Shown here: in pieces, positions 1-9,929 of the stretch
Layout: each line of letters begins with the position of its first letter
Numbering within the stretch: position 1 is the first letter of the stretch
Assembly: GCA_944739405.2 (NCBI GenBank)
Contig: OX123182.2
Span: forward strand, 62,933,183 to 62,997,182
Length of the DNA: 64,000 bases
Direction: 5' to 3'
From: Euclidia mi
Taxonomy: Eukaryota > Arthropoda > Insecta > Lepidoptera > Erebidae
Notes under the pieces: generated by a model
What the model saw: only the letters and a program-made list of their open reading frames with translations
What the model was told of the DNA's origin: nothing
Databases searched by the model: none
Position numbers and translations under genes: made by a program

Positions 1-642
1 TATCGCTTTGTAAAGGTCTTTTTTCTTATTCCCCATCCTTTTAAACATCGGAGACCATACCCATATTGATTTTTAAAAAATCCGATCCGCCATCTTAGAT
101 CACGAAATAGATGGTGTTTTAGAATTCCTCACTCCTTAAAATATCGGAGACGATACCCATATCGACTTAAAAAAAATCCCGTCCGCCCTCTTTGATTTCC
201 TATCCGCCATCTTTGATCATGAAATAGATGTTGTATTTGGATTCTCCATCCCTTAAATGATCAGAGTCGATACCCATATCGATTTCTTAAATTTTTCCCA
301 TCCGCCATCTTTGATTTCCCGTCTGCCATCTTGGATCACTAAATTAATTTCATATTATTAATCAGCGTCCCGAAAATCTCGAAAACGGTACCCATATAGA
401 TTGTATCCTGTTCGTTTAGCCTTTTTTTGCCTTTGACCCAACCCTCCCCCTTCTCGTTTGAACATTTTATTTTTGTCTGGCCCCTAAAAGCTGTGGCGTA
501 ATTTCATATAGCCTATAGCCTTTCGGAATAATTGGGCTATTGTATACAAAAATAATTTTTCAGATCCGACCGGTAGTTCCTGAGATTAACGCGTTCAAAC
601 AAACAAACAAACTCTTCCGCTTTATTATATTATAAGTATAGA
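1..642 (-). mobile_element. Helitron-type element, copy 1, cut by window start
   Basis: The stretch matches 4840-7429 at high identity. On the minus strand its 5' end is TC at 642-641, followed on the plus strand by T, as expected for insertion between A and T. The 3' CTAG end lies outside the window. Roughly 60-400 holds imperfect tandem units of about 120 bp built around ATCCGCCATCTT and CGATACCCATAT. The segment from about 505 on (GCCTATAGCC, then CCTGAGATTAACGCG, then AAGCGGAAG in reverse) is the terminal part seen again at 5700-5965 and 42060-42240. No Rep/helicase reading frame is present, so it is non-autonomous. The Helitron assignment rests on end motifs. Confidence 0.6.
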
Positions 643-844
643 TTTTGCACAGCGTCTGCTTAGTAAGTTGGGTCGTAATAAATTATACATACATACAAGT
701 GTGACTCCAACGCGTCTTATAGAAGAAACGACGCTGTAACTACTGACCAAAGCTACGCATAACCCAATTTCAAAGTGTTCTAGTTTGCAAAAATGCACTA
801 CTTCTTTTTTCGTGTGAGTGTGTGGCCAGCTCTGGTGTAGGAGT

Positions 845-1060
845 TTTCGTGCCGCCTTAAGGCCTCCGACATGGCGTAACGATCTTTATCCTGAGACAAA
901 AACCGGGACCGACAGCTTTACGTGCCCTCCGAGGCAAGATAGCGCTCTGATGTAAATGCCACTCGCAGTCACCCATCCAAATGGCGACCTGTGCACGCCT
1001 TGCTTTACTTTTCCGATCTACTTCGAACGGCAAGCCAAGTCTCGCTATGAGCGCTATATG
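845..1060 (-). mobile_element. SINE-like repeat with a possible 5S rRNA-like head
   Basis: Read on the minus strand, 1016-968 contains GATCGG, AAAGTAAAGCA and TTTGGATGGGTGAC. These fall in the order and rough spacing of the internal promoter of 5S rRNA (known from 5S-derived SINE3 elements). Downstream (about 945-895) is a central part, CTCGGAGGGCACGTAAAGC followed by TGTCGGTCCCGG, shared with the tRNA-headed SINEs at 37406, 38958 and 48981. Ends and target duplication were not found. The 5S link is an inference from short motifs. The long plus-strand reading frame across it (956-1279) has no recognisable product. Confidence 0.4.
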
Positions 1061-1375
1061 TACTACACGAACTATGGTTACGTAGGTCTATTGCATCTTT
1101 CCCCACAAGACGTTATTTTCTCACTTAATTCCGGCACCAAGCAAAAATCTTCTTTGCTAAGCGTTAATTACTACAAGCTTGACCACCTCCAAGACATGAA
1201 TCTAGTTCCTTGCAAAATAAACAGGGTTCTAATTTATCTTTTAAGTTTATATTACAGTGCTTGTAGCGACGTTATATAATAATAGTATAATATATTATAC
1301 TTTAACTTATTTCGGTTAATAAGTAATTGTAATAAAAGTAAATTTAAAGCAATATCGTACACTGTCTAGCAATAA

Positions 1376-1474
1376 CTATTTGTGGATCACACAAAGTGTC
1401 GGCTCGTATGGAGATGGAACCCACGATACTCAACGCAGCGCATTACGGCAAAGCGACTGATTTAACCATACGTC
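1376..1474 (-). mobile_element. tRNA-derived SINE remnant
   Basis: The minus strand resembles the head and start of the body of the SINE at 1644-1858: a decayed B-box region, then ACACTTTGTGTGATCCACAAA. It is truncated and has lost the tail. Confidence 0.5.
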
Positions 1475-1643
1475 AAGATACCTGGCGAATCTAAAGATAA
1501 TCCATAAGTATAATATCTAACTTGCGTCCTTCCAATGAGTTGAAAATTGATGATTACATATCATTAGCAAGACATTATGGGCAGCCCTAATATTCCTATC
1601 AGTTTACTTTCAGATCAATGCTGTTATCAGTCGTATCGCGACT

Positions 1644-1858
1644 GCACGGTTGGCGTAGTGGTTTAAGTGGCCGCCTTGCCGCTTGACATTGCGCCGAGTG
1701 TTGTGGGTTCGATCCCCACACGAGACAACACTTTGTGTGATTCATAAATTGTTATTTCGAGTCTGGGTGTTCATTGTGTCCGTTAGTAGTGTGTTTGTCA
1801 AGTCCCCGGGACACAGGATTTAGACCTAGTGCGGGAGTTTAAAAAAAAAAAAAATTAA
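1644..1858 (+). mobile_element. tRNA-derived SINE with poly(A) tail
   Basis: A tRNA-like head carries a consensus A box (TGGCGTAGTGG, 1651-1661) and B box (GGTTCGATCCC, 1706-1716), the two parts of an internal RNA polymerase III promoter. A roughly 100-bp tRNA-unrelated body follows and ends in A14 at 1841-1854. The head does not fold as a complete tRNA gene and runs straight into the body, so it is a retroposon and not a functional tRNA. No clear target duplication was found. Confidence 0.75.
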
Positions 1859-2401
1859 AGAAATGGACACTCTTGCTGAATGTTTCGCGCCGAACCTTCG
1901 GCGATTCAATTGTCGCTCGTAGTATTCGGTTGGTATGACACACCAAACGAGCTAACCAGTAAGCATCATGTGACGGCGGCGGCTAACATTCGGTCGTGTA
2001 ACGTTCTGCGCAACGTGACGTTCAACGAAAGGTTCGACGTCGTAATATCAGCTAATGTGGCATAGAAGACTTGAAAGTCACTTCGAGCGTATTCCACCGA
2101 ACGTTTCGCGCGATAGGTGACGCATGTGTGTCACGGTACTATGACGGCAGTGGGGTGACACAAAACCTTTTTGTTTCCAAGAGTAGCTTAGAGTGCTTCT
2201 AGACGATTTTAAGTGACACCTTAAAATCAATTTTGAATTTTTTTTTAATAATTGAATTCAAACCAACATTTTGCAGTATTATCTAATTTTATTTGATCGG
2301 CATGAGGCACACCTGCACATTACAAAAATTAAATAACTCTTGAAAGATTTTAAAAGTTATTTTTCATTTATTTTGAATGAATTTCATAATAATATTAGTA
2401 C
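1859..2401. other. non-coding, CpG-rich patch
   Basis: No gene or known repeat was recognised. Positions 1870-2170 are unusually rich in CpG for this window (CGCGCC, CGGCGG, ACGTTC, CGCGCG); the rest is AT-rich. Confidence 0.4.
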
Positions 2402-2411
2402 TCTCTTTTTG

Positions 2412-2653
2412 CATACATACATACATACATACATAGACTCACGCCTGTTTCCCCGAAGGGGTAGGCAGAGGCATATTAAACGCCCACTTTTCGCCAATGT
2501 TTTGATCCCACGTAATAGGTGGCGAGCCTATTGCCGCTTATCGGGATATTTTGTTTGCCAGAGCCTCGTCCGTTGATCGGCAGGTGCACCACTTGCAGGT
2601 GAGGTTGGCTTGGGACCCTAAGTTCTTGGTGGGAACCCTATGCACCCTATGTA
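2412..2653 (-). mobile_element. SINE family C, full length, with target duplication
   Basis: The element is flanked by a perfect 10-bp duplication, TCTCTTTTTG (2402-2411 and 2654-2663). On the minus strand it starts near TACATAGGGTGCATAGGG, has a non-tRNA head, and ends with the hairpin tail CCCCTTCGGGG plus AACAGGCGTGAG, then (TATG)n. The 3' half (GCAATAGGCTCGCC, TATTACGTGGGA, GGCGAAAAGTGGG) is shared with the tRNA-headed SINEs at 3704, 11092 and 14550. A second copy is at 16821-17047. Confidence 0.75.
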
Positions 2654-2663
2654 TCTCTTTTTG

Positions 2664-3693
2664 TTAATACCTATTATCTTCAAATATTTTGACTTGATTG
2701 TGACTCAATCTGGCTTCCTGTAGTCAATTTTAGTACTTATCGAGTAGTATCTACATTAGTCGATTATTTAGTTTATTTCATTTTCAAGGCAGTCACGGTT
2801 TTTTAACTTCTAGGCAATATATTTGTGTTATGTTAGCGGAATATTTTTACTGTATACAATATACAGTAAAAATATTCCGATTTTCCTAGAATAAATATCA
2901 TTATAATATATTTTTCCGTCACAAGGAGCGGAATCACTTTCAAAATATTCTTACATAGACGTTAGATCGTACGATTTCATTTGGCGGATAAAAGTGGGTG
3001 TCTATTCGGTAATGTAATAACATTACATCTCCGCGCGTCCTCTAAAAGGTTCCTTACAGTCTGGAAGTTGACTTAGTAAAATGACAACATTAACCTTTAC
3101 AGGACAACGATCCGGTTAGATACATAATATTCAGAAATATTCAGAATAGCAAGCTACTGAGAGTTGAAAACTTAATCATTCGTGGAATTAAAGGCCTCCT
3201 ATGTTTTGTCATAAGATATTCTAATACAATGGTATTTTAATGTCTCACATATGCATGTACAGTTTACACACATAGCTTGTGACCAACTGAAGAGGATGAC
3301 AGCGTTCATACCGCCAGGCTTTAATATATGCTGGTCCAGATGAGTAGTATGTTTTTATTTACTATTATAAAATGTCTGCCAAAATGTTTGACGATATTTG
3401 GGCTAAAGCTACCACTCTGTGGGTCGAAAGGGGCTTTACGGTAGACCTAAGGTTAGGTGGCACAATGATAGAGAGAGCTCTATGTCATAGAGTGGGACAG
3501 GTAAGATTGCAAAAAATAATAATAAAATAATATTTTTATATACTCACGCCTGGGTCTAAAAAAGTAGGTCTACAACTCACAATTGTATGTTTTTTTAGGT
3601 ACCACGTAAAAGAGAGCCTATCGCTGGACATTGCCAGACTCCGTGGTGCTAATCAGAATTCGAAAAATTCAGTACTTGCCAATAATAAAATAA
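2664..3693. other. non-coding, no recognised gene
   Basis: AT-rich DNA. The only structure noted is the perfect hairpin at 2837-2879. Confidence 0.4.
2837..2879. repeat. perfect short inverted repeat
   Basis: Two 20-nt arms (CGGAATATTTTTACTGTATA and its complement) with a 3-nt loop, CAA. No mismatch. No protein-coding or RNA-gene context is evident. Confidence 0.8.
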
Positions 3694-3703
3694 TTATAAT
3701 AAT

Positions 3704-4119
3704 CACCGTGTGGTTGACGGCATAGAATACAAGTGTCACCACCCCCTATCTTCCCGTGGGTGTCGTAAGAGGCGACTAAGGGATAACACGATGCAAATAC
3801 CATCTTTGCGTAGAGACGGAAAACTCGACATCAAACCCGACACTGACAAAACCCTATAAGACTGCCTCGTTGGTCTCGCGGCATAAATGTGCGCGTGGGA
3901 TCAGAAGGTCGCGGGTTCGATTCCTGGGTCGTGCAGTGTTATTGGGTTTTTCTGTCACGAAATTCTCAGTAGCAGCACGGAGTCAGGAAATGTGCCCGGT
4001 ACGGCAATAGGCTCGCCCCTTATTACGTGGGACTAAAGTATATCTGGCGAAAAGTGGGTGTAGAACTACACCTCTGCCTACCTCTTCGGGGATAAAAGGC
4101 GTGACGTTATGTATGTATG
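3704..4119 (+). mobile_element. composite SINE: shared head, tRNA-like middle, (ATGT) tail
   Basis: It is flanked by TTATAATAAT (3694-3703 and 4120-4129). The order is a head CCGTGTGGTTGACGG... at the 5' end (shared with the family at 9488, 17682, 31079 and 45480), then a tRNA-like module with A-box-like TGGTCTCGCGG (3871-3881) and B box GGTTCGATTCC (3914-3924), then the common 3' half ending CTTCGGGGATAAAAGGCGTGA and (TATG)n. A second, better-bounded copy is at 14550-14947. Confidence 0.75.
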
Positions 4120-4129
4120 TTATAATAAT

Positions 4130-4817
4130 AATAAAATTATCAGATACTTCGTCAGACATCAGAATGAAATCCATTTGTGATTAGAAGGCATACATGCGTA
4201 CATCGTAAATATTATGCGCTAAAGGTTATGTACCTACTGCGCCTGTGAATACGATCAATGCCTTATGATAATTAATATAAGCGTCGTTTTCGTAAGCGTC
4301 ACATTGTGACCCAAATGAATAAAGGATTTTGACTTGACTTTGACTATAACTAACATTTAATTATGTTCAAAATATACACTATTAACTGGATCTTATATTA
4401 TTATAGACAGTTTTATTTATATAAATGGCATTGATGGTAAAACTCTAATAACTCTTAAAATATGTTTCAGAGTTTAAAATATTTGTAAACTTTAACTTTT
4501 TTCGTATCGATAGTACTTGTAGTTATAGATGACTTTTGCGTCCATACCATCCAGTAAAAATACGTAATATAAAAGGTTACAAAGGTACGGATAGCTAGAT
4601 AAAAGTACGTTTTAATTTGCTCTCAAAATATACAGAAATGTACTGAGTTAAAGTGTAATAAACAAGTACAAAAGGTATTGTTATCACGGAGCAGTGATCT
4701 ATTTCAGGCAAAATGATGTTCACAAATTATAACATTGGACCTACAAAGGCTCTAAGCAGCAACCCGTTAAATAAAAAAATCAGATAGGCTTTAGGCCTAA
4801 AGCTTTTTATATTATAA
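4130..4817. other. non-coding, nothing recognised
   Basis: AT-rich sequence without a supported gene or repeat family. Confidence 0.35.
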
Positions 4818-5605
4818 CTAGCTGTCCCGGCGAACTCCGTATCGGTTTTTAAAGGTCTTTTTTCTTATTCCTTTTTTTTCTGAAGCCACTTTTCCAGGAA
4901 ATTCTTAACAAAGTTACCATGGCCATCAGTGCTTAATAAAAAATTTCAGAGTTAATAAAGGTATACAAACAAACGAACATTGATTTTCATATATACTTAT
5001 AGATAGATGACGCAGAAAAAGTTGTTTTGCCATATAAATTATTTCTAGGGTAGAAAATAACCATCTTATTTTAAGTGAGGATGTAGTAAATGAGTGATAG
5101 AGGCAGATAATTGATCTAGAGAAGTGATAATATTAATAATTTCCCATCCGCCATCTTGAATCACGAAATAGATGTTGTATTTGGATTCCCCATCCCTTTA
5201 AACATCGGAGACGATACCCATATAGATTTAAAAAAAAATCCGATCCGCCATCTTAGATCACGAAATAGATGGTGTTTTAGAATTCCTCATTCCTTAAAAT
5301 ATCGGAGACGATAGCCATATCGACTTAAAAAAAATCCCGTCCGCCATCTTTGATTTCCTATCCGCCATCTTTGATCATGAAATAGATGTTGTATTTGGAT
5401 TCCCGATCCCTTAAATCATCAGAGTCGATACCCATATTGATTTCTTACATTTTTCCCATCCACCATCTTTGATTTCCCGTCCGCCATCTTGGATCACTAA
5501 ATAAATTTCATATTATTAATCAGCGTCCCGAAAATCTCGAAAACGATACCCATATAGATTGTATCCTGTTCGTTTAGCTTTTTTTTTTGCCTTTGACCCA
5601 ACAAA

Positions 5606-5671
5606 AAAAATAATAAAATGGTCTAACGAGAAGGGGGAGGCCCCTTCTCGTTAGACCATTTTATTATTTTT
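5606..5671. repeat. perfect 31-bp inverted repeat inside the Helitron
   Basis: Arms 5606-5636 and 5641-5671 are exact complements with a 4-nt spacer (GAGG). The homologous place in copy 1 (about 440-475) has only one arm, so the second was added as an inverted duplicate in this copy. Confidence 0.85.
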
Positions 5672-5966
5672 GTCTGGCCCCTTAAAGCTGTGGCGTAATT
5701 TTATATAGCCTATAACCTTTCGGAATAATTGGGCTATCATAGGCAATAACAATTTTTAAAATCCGACCGACTGCTAGTTCCTGAGATTAGCCAACATTAT
5801 CTTTTAGCCTTTTGCCCGGTCCCAAAGGGTCGAAGCATTATGTTATATAGCCTATAGCCTTTCGGAATAACTGGGCTATCGTAAACAAAAAGAATTTTTC
5901 AGATCTGACCGGCAGTTCTTGTGATTAGCGCGTTCAAACAAACAAGCAAACAAACTCTACCGCTTT

Positions 5967-6168
5967 TGTAGGGGTATGAAGTAATGATGTATGTGTGAAG
6001 AGATAAAATAAATCCAGAATGCGAAATATATACTTTTACTGGTACCACATTTAAATATAAATACACTACACATCTACGACCTAACTGTAGAGGAGCTTGG
6101 AGACGACTGCCGCGCTGCGCTTATACAATAGCGCGCCTTGATATTTTGTAGCGTCAGCAGCCGCTACA
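5967..6168 (-). repeat. 3' LTR of the TRIM-like element
   Basis: 202 bp, TGTAGGGGTATG...GCAGCCGCTACA on the plus strand; the polypurine tract complement (ATATTCCCCCCTTT) follows at 6169. Confidence 0.85.
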
Positions 6169-7205
6169 ATATTCCCCCCTTTATAAAAAAAGAAACAAAA
6201 TATTATACAATTCAAAAAAATCAATACTAAATGTTGGTCAAAACTACAAGAAACAATAACATAAAATAATTTACCTATCGAGTTAATAAGAAACGCTAGC
6301 GCTCGACTCACACGTCACATAAACATGTATCAAGTTACCGGAGCGCTAGTTCTTAGAATACAAAGTAAAAAATAAATACTATAACGATATAATGTGGGAC
6401 TCTCGATGAACTATGTGTCTGTTTTTAGAACATTTATAAGTTACTCTAATTTAAAACACAACAACACAGTCAATTTCAATCAATTTCATTTGTTCTTCGT
6501 AAGCCGCTTGCAGAAAGAGCTGGTCGTACAAAGACACAAATACGTCTCATCCATCCTGCCAGTGATCTTTTCCGTGCTGCCTGGGCCTTGATGAGAGATA
6601 ACAGGGTGCGCTATCTAACACTGAGCGGTATCCGACCTCGCCTCCAAGTGTGATCAGCCGCATCGACGCGTGCACTGTCCTATAGAGTGCCACCGCCGGT
6701 CCCATGTCGTTCCTCGTCCTCGGAGTAAGCTGCGTATTTTCGTCTTGGCGCGGAATGCTGCCTCGCCACCAAGGTCAATACGCCTTACGCCTCATGCCTC
6801 GACGTACGCACTGTCCTGCAGAGTCCCGTTGTCCTGCAAAGTGCCGCCGCCGTCGTATGCCGCTCCGGAATGCCGCTGCTGCCCATAATGCCGTAGTCGC
6901 TGTTGTCAGCAGATCGTCGTGTTACTTTTTCCAGAGGTTCCACATGTATGCAAATCCTCCACGCGTTGCACGTGTCCTGACTCAGGTGTTCTGCGCAGTT
7001 AGGTCGTAAGCCCTTTCGGTCGAAGTAAAAAGGGCGAGTCGTCTCCCATGAGTTCAGACTATCTCCGTGTCCATGCTGCTTGGCTGCACGCTGTTGCCAC
7101 GCTGCACATGCACTTATTTGACTCCGCTGACCATGTGCACGTGCGTCGATGCCGCGTTGCCGAAGCTGAGCCGAAGGTTGCTTCTTCGATGTCAGGGGTC
7201 ACCAA

Positions 7206-7407
7206 TGTAGGGGTATGAAGTAATGATGTATGTGTGAAGAGATAAAATAAATCCAGAATGCGAAATATATACTTTTACTGGTACCACATTTAAATATAAA
7301 TACACTACACATCTACGACCTAACTGTAGGGGAGCTTGGAGACGACTGCCGCGCTGCGCTTATACAATAGCGCGCCTTGATATTTTGTAGCGTCAGCAGC
7401 CGCTACA
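7206..7407 (-). repeat. 5' LTR of the TRIM-like element
   Basis: 202 bp and almost identical to 5967-6168. The primer-binding-site complement GTCAGGGGTCACCAA ends at 7205. Confidence 0.85.
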
Positions 7408-7429
7408 GCTTTATTATATTAAGTATAGA

Positions 7430-8089
7430 TTTTGCACAGCGTCTGCTTAGTAAGTTGGGTCGTAATAAATTATACACCTGAACCTTTCTTAAGAATCACT
7501 CCGTCCACTGCTGAAATCGTACGAAAATCCGTTCAGTGGTAATTGAGTATATCGCGAACAGACAGACGCTAGGGGGGACTTTCTTTCATATGTTTAGGAA
7601 TATTAAGATTATTTTATTATATACATTGTCTATGAATGTTATATAGGTATGTCTATAAAGTTGTTTCGACTGAAAAATTACAGACTTTGCCGTTTAACGT
7701 AATCGTAACCACACCATTCGTAACCTGCGAAAGGGAACAGCGTCTTGGCACGTCTTATTAATACGCCTAATGAGTTTCAATAACTTTCTGCAAAAGTGAT
7801 TCTTCATTCTCAAATCCATTTTCGAAGAGCTAGTGAAACCAATCAGAACAAAATTGTACATTTAAAAAATTAAATTACGAATTTTGAAGAAATTTAAATT
7901 GTAGTTCAAATCAAATTTAGTAACTAAATTAAATCTTTTATAGGTTTTATAATTTTTAGTAATCCATATTTTAATTTTCTTTAGTAATCGCTGTTGTATG
8001 CAAGTAGCTATTTTTCATTATTATTTTTACAATTTCAAAGATTGAAATGAAAGAACTTAAAAAAAAGATTTATATACCTTTTGAGGTAT
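7430..8089. other. non-coding; short old retroposon-like patch
   Basis: Positions 7484-7610 (AAAATCCGTTCAGTGGT, CAGACAGACGCTAGG) resemble the 3' part of a dispersed insect repeat. The remainder is AT-rich and unrecognised. Confidence 0.3.
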
Positions 8090-8179
8090 AAGGTTTTATT
8101 CTTTGTGGAAACCTGGTAGACACACAAGCAACGGCGTTATACTCAACCAGAGACTGTAAGACTCGTCATTTCGTTACAA

Positions 8180-8233
8180 CTACTTTGGGTGTACTCGTTT
8201 ACCTGGTGCTGCCTCTTCAATTGCCTCTTTTAT
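8180..8233 (-). CDS. possible terminal exon of an unknown minus-strand gene
   Basis: On the minus strand a good splice acceptor (TTTCTACAG, ending at 8234) leads into an 18-codon frame, IKEAIEEAAPGKRVHPK and a stop (TAG, 8180-8182). Beyond it an AATAAA signal lies at 8100-8095, about 80 nt past the stop. This is the layout of a last coding exon with a short 3' UTR. No upstream exon was identified, the product is unrecognised, and chance agreement is possible. Confidence 0.25.
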   Translation of the reverse strand: MKEAIEEAAPGKRVHPK

Positions 8234-8661
8234 CTGTAGAAATAAAAAGAAAACAGTTTAACGTATACAAATTATATGCGTCTTCGTAACGAAAGTTTGT
8301 ACAAAAACAGACTGCAAAGCGTAGATATTGAACGGTATAGCCCGTTGCTTTGCACGCTTAACTATTAAAAACCGAATCAAAACCTGCGACCAAAAACAAA
8401 AGTTAGGCTTGAATTCAACATTCCTTCTCAAGTTATATATATAGCTATGCAAGAATTCGTGTCGTAACTAGAAAATAACTGTGTACACTGCTCGCAGCGG
8501 TGCACGAAAAAAATCTTATCTGCGTAAGACAGAACTGCGAACGTTGTTGCGGAGCGGTGGGGGGCGGAGTAGTAGGGTTCACACAGCCAGGTAACTAGTG
8601 ATCTGTGGGTAGTTTTTGTTGTGCGTTTGGTGTGGACGTGTATTGCAGCGTAGAGTACAAA

Positions 8662-8826
8662 ATGGCTGATGAGTTACTTATAACTTTAGAAGAGGGACAA
8701 CCGGTATTGTGGGACAAAACTTTAGAGATATATAAAGATAAAAGACTCACATTCAAAGCATGGAGATAAATATTTATTGTCTCAAACAAAGACTTCGACG
8801 ACATGACAAATGTAAAAAAAAATATG
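8662..8826 (+). pseudogene. MADF-like DNA-binding domain exon with in-frame stop
   Basis: ATG at 8662 opens a frame whose pattern (MADELLITLEEGQPVLWDK, then EIYKDKRLTFKAW) matches the first half of a MADF domain (Adf-1/Myb-SANT-like), the DNA-binding module of insect MADF/BESS regulators and of the accessory protein of PIF/Harbinger transposons. The frame meets TAA at 8767-8769. It then continues in the same phase (IVSNKDFDDMTNVKKNM) to 8826, where ATG|GTAAGT is a good splice donor. So an exon with one nonsense codon is likely. No further exons were found downstream. Confidence 0.5.
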
Positions 8827-9045
8827 GTAAGTACCTATAACATATAACTTTTAATTAGAATTTTCAAAAATACAGATTATTATATATATAACAGAGTATA
8901 TAAATGATTCTATTTTCACTCGAGAAACCTGGAAAAAGAAGATATCGGTGTTTTAATTTTTAGTTAAGAATGAATGATGTAGGTACGTTTGAATTGTCCA
9001 TATTTATGCAAAATGAAACCACTCGACAAATTTAGATTTTTGCTT

Positions 9046-9922
9046 TTTTTGAAGAATACAAATTTAAAAGTAGTTGGTTTCGAAATACGTCGCCGTTTTT
9101 AGGGGTTGTGACTGATTGGGGGGGAGGACGGGAGGTCTCGGAACCCCCCTCACCATTTTGGCTGGCCGAAAATACTTGGTTTCCTCTTAAAAAAAATTAT
9201 CTCCAAACATCGGTGTGTATGGCACTGCCAACTTCCACATTCTTCACACTACTAATTTCACTAGTTTAATAAACTAAGGTTGACAGAGCCCTGCTTCACA
9301 CTTTCGGGTGAAGGGTCAAAAGAGAACCTAACATAACCTATGTAGTTACTTATTACAGTCGCACCTAACCGTAGGCACTCGAAAGCAATGACGCACAAAT
9401 TTGACATATCATAATCCCAAGATGGCGGGTTTGCGTTTCGTTTCACGTTTTTCACATAAAACCTAAAAATGACATTTGTAAAACTGTCATCATCTTCAGC
9501 CCCTTACAGTCCACTGCTGGACTAGGCCTCTCGTTTGAAAGGAGGAATTGGCCTACTATACCACGCTGGCCAAACGGGTTGGCATAGGGTTTGTTTCAAG
9601 TTTTCCTTCTCTTACAGTGCTGTTCTCTGCATAGTATGGTCCCTCTGTCGGCTCTTACGACACCCACGGGATGATATGGGGTGGTGACATTCCGTATTCT
9701 TAATCCGTCACCACACGGATTAAAACTGTAAAACTGTACTAAAGTATAAAAACTACGTTCCGTTTTGCATAATTGCCGAAGTATTTAAGAATTTTTGGAA
9801 ATCGGCAGCCAAAATTACTTTTAGGGGATTAAAACTAACTCCCAAAAGCCCCCTACATCACCAATACCCTCAAATTGAGGCGACTCGTTTCGAAACTCAA
9901 CCCATGGTTTATTTTCTTATTC
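9046..9922. mobile_element. decayed inverted-repeat DNA element
   Basis: About 70 bp on the left (including TTGGTTTCGAAATACGTCGCC, 9074-9094) is imperfectly inverted on the right (GGCGACTCGTTTCGAAACTCAA, 9879-9900), with continued weak matching on both sides (the GGGGG-rich stretch near 9117 and its C-rich counterpart near 9849). A SINE (9488-9720) has inserted into the middle. No coding sequence. Superfamily unknown and target duplication not identified. Confidence 0.4.
9488..9720 (-). mobile_element. SINE family B, (GAT)n tail
   Basis: It is flanked by TAAAACTGT (9479-9487 and 9721-9729). On the minus strand it starts near CCGTGTGGTGACGGATTAAG and ends CAGCAGTGGACTGTAAGGGG then GATGATG. 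No A or B box is visible, so it may be a short LINE derivative. Other copies are at 17682, 31079 and 45480. Confidence 0.7.
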
Positions 9923-9929
9923 AAAAAAC

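Larger units (their letters stand above)
5967..7407 (-). mobile_element. non-autonomous LTR retrotransposon (TRIM-like), nearly intact
   Basis: Two direct 202-bp LTRs (5967-6168 and 7206-7407) begin TG and end CA and appear to differ at one base (A versus G near 6086/7325). A 5-bp target duplication GCTTT lies at 5962-5966 and 7408-7412. Orientation follows from the internal edges: read on the minus strand, TTGGTGACCCCTGAC directly after the 5' LTR is a primer-binding-site candidate, and AAAGGGGGGAATAT directly before the 3' LTR is a polypurine tract. The 1,037-bp interior has no gag or pol reading frame; the longest frames (such as 6704-7009) are not recognisable. Near-identical LTRs imply a young insertion mobilised by proteins of another element. 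Confidence 0.85.
4818..7429 (-). mobile_element. Helitron-type element, copy 2, with nested LTR insertion
   Basis: On the minus strand it starts with TC (7429-7428) and ends with CTAG (4821-4818). It is preceded and followed by the A and T expected for insertion into an AT dinucleotide (A at 4817, T at 7430). Between 5140 and 5560 lie imperfect tandem units with ATCCGCCATCTT. Removing the LTR insertion (5967-7407 plus one GCTTT) leaves about 1.17 kb. No Rep/helicase is encoded. The next 48 bp after the TC end match those after copy 1, which may mean a shared segmental duplication. Confidence 0.6.

Noticed and set aside
956..1279. 107-codon open frame on the plus strand
   Set aside because: It runs antisense through a SINE-like repeat, has no family resemblance and no splice or promoter context.
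1644..1725. Functional tRNA gene (also at 3860, 34850, 37410, 43200)
   Set aside because: A and B boxes are present but the heads do not close as complete tRNAs and pass directly into SINE bodies with target duplications.
6704..7009. 101-codon frame inside the LTR element, apparently a small gene
   Set aside because: It lies on the strand opposite to the element's primer-binding site and polypurine tract, overlaps another frame, and matches no Gag feature.
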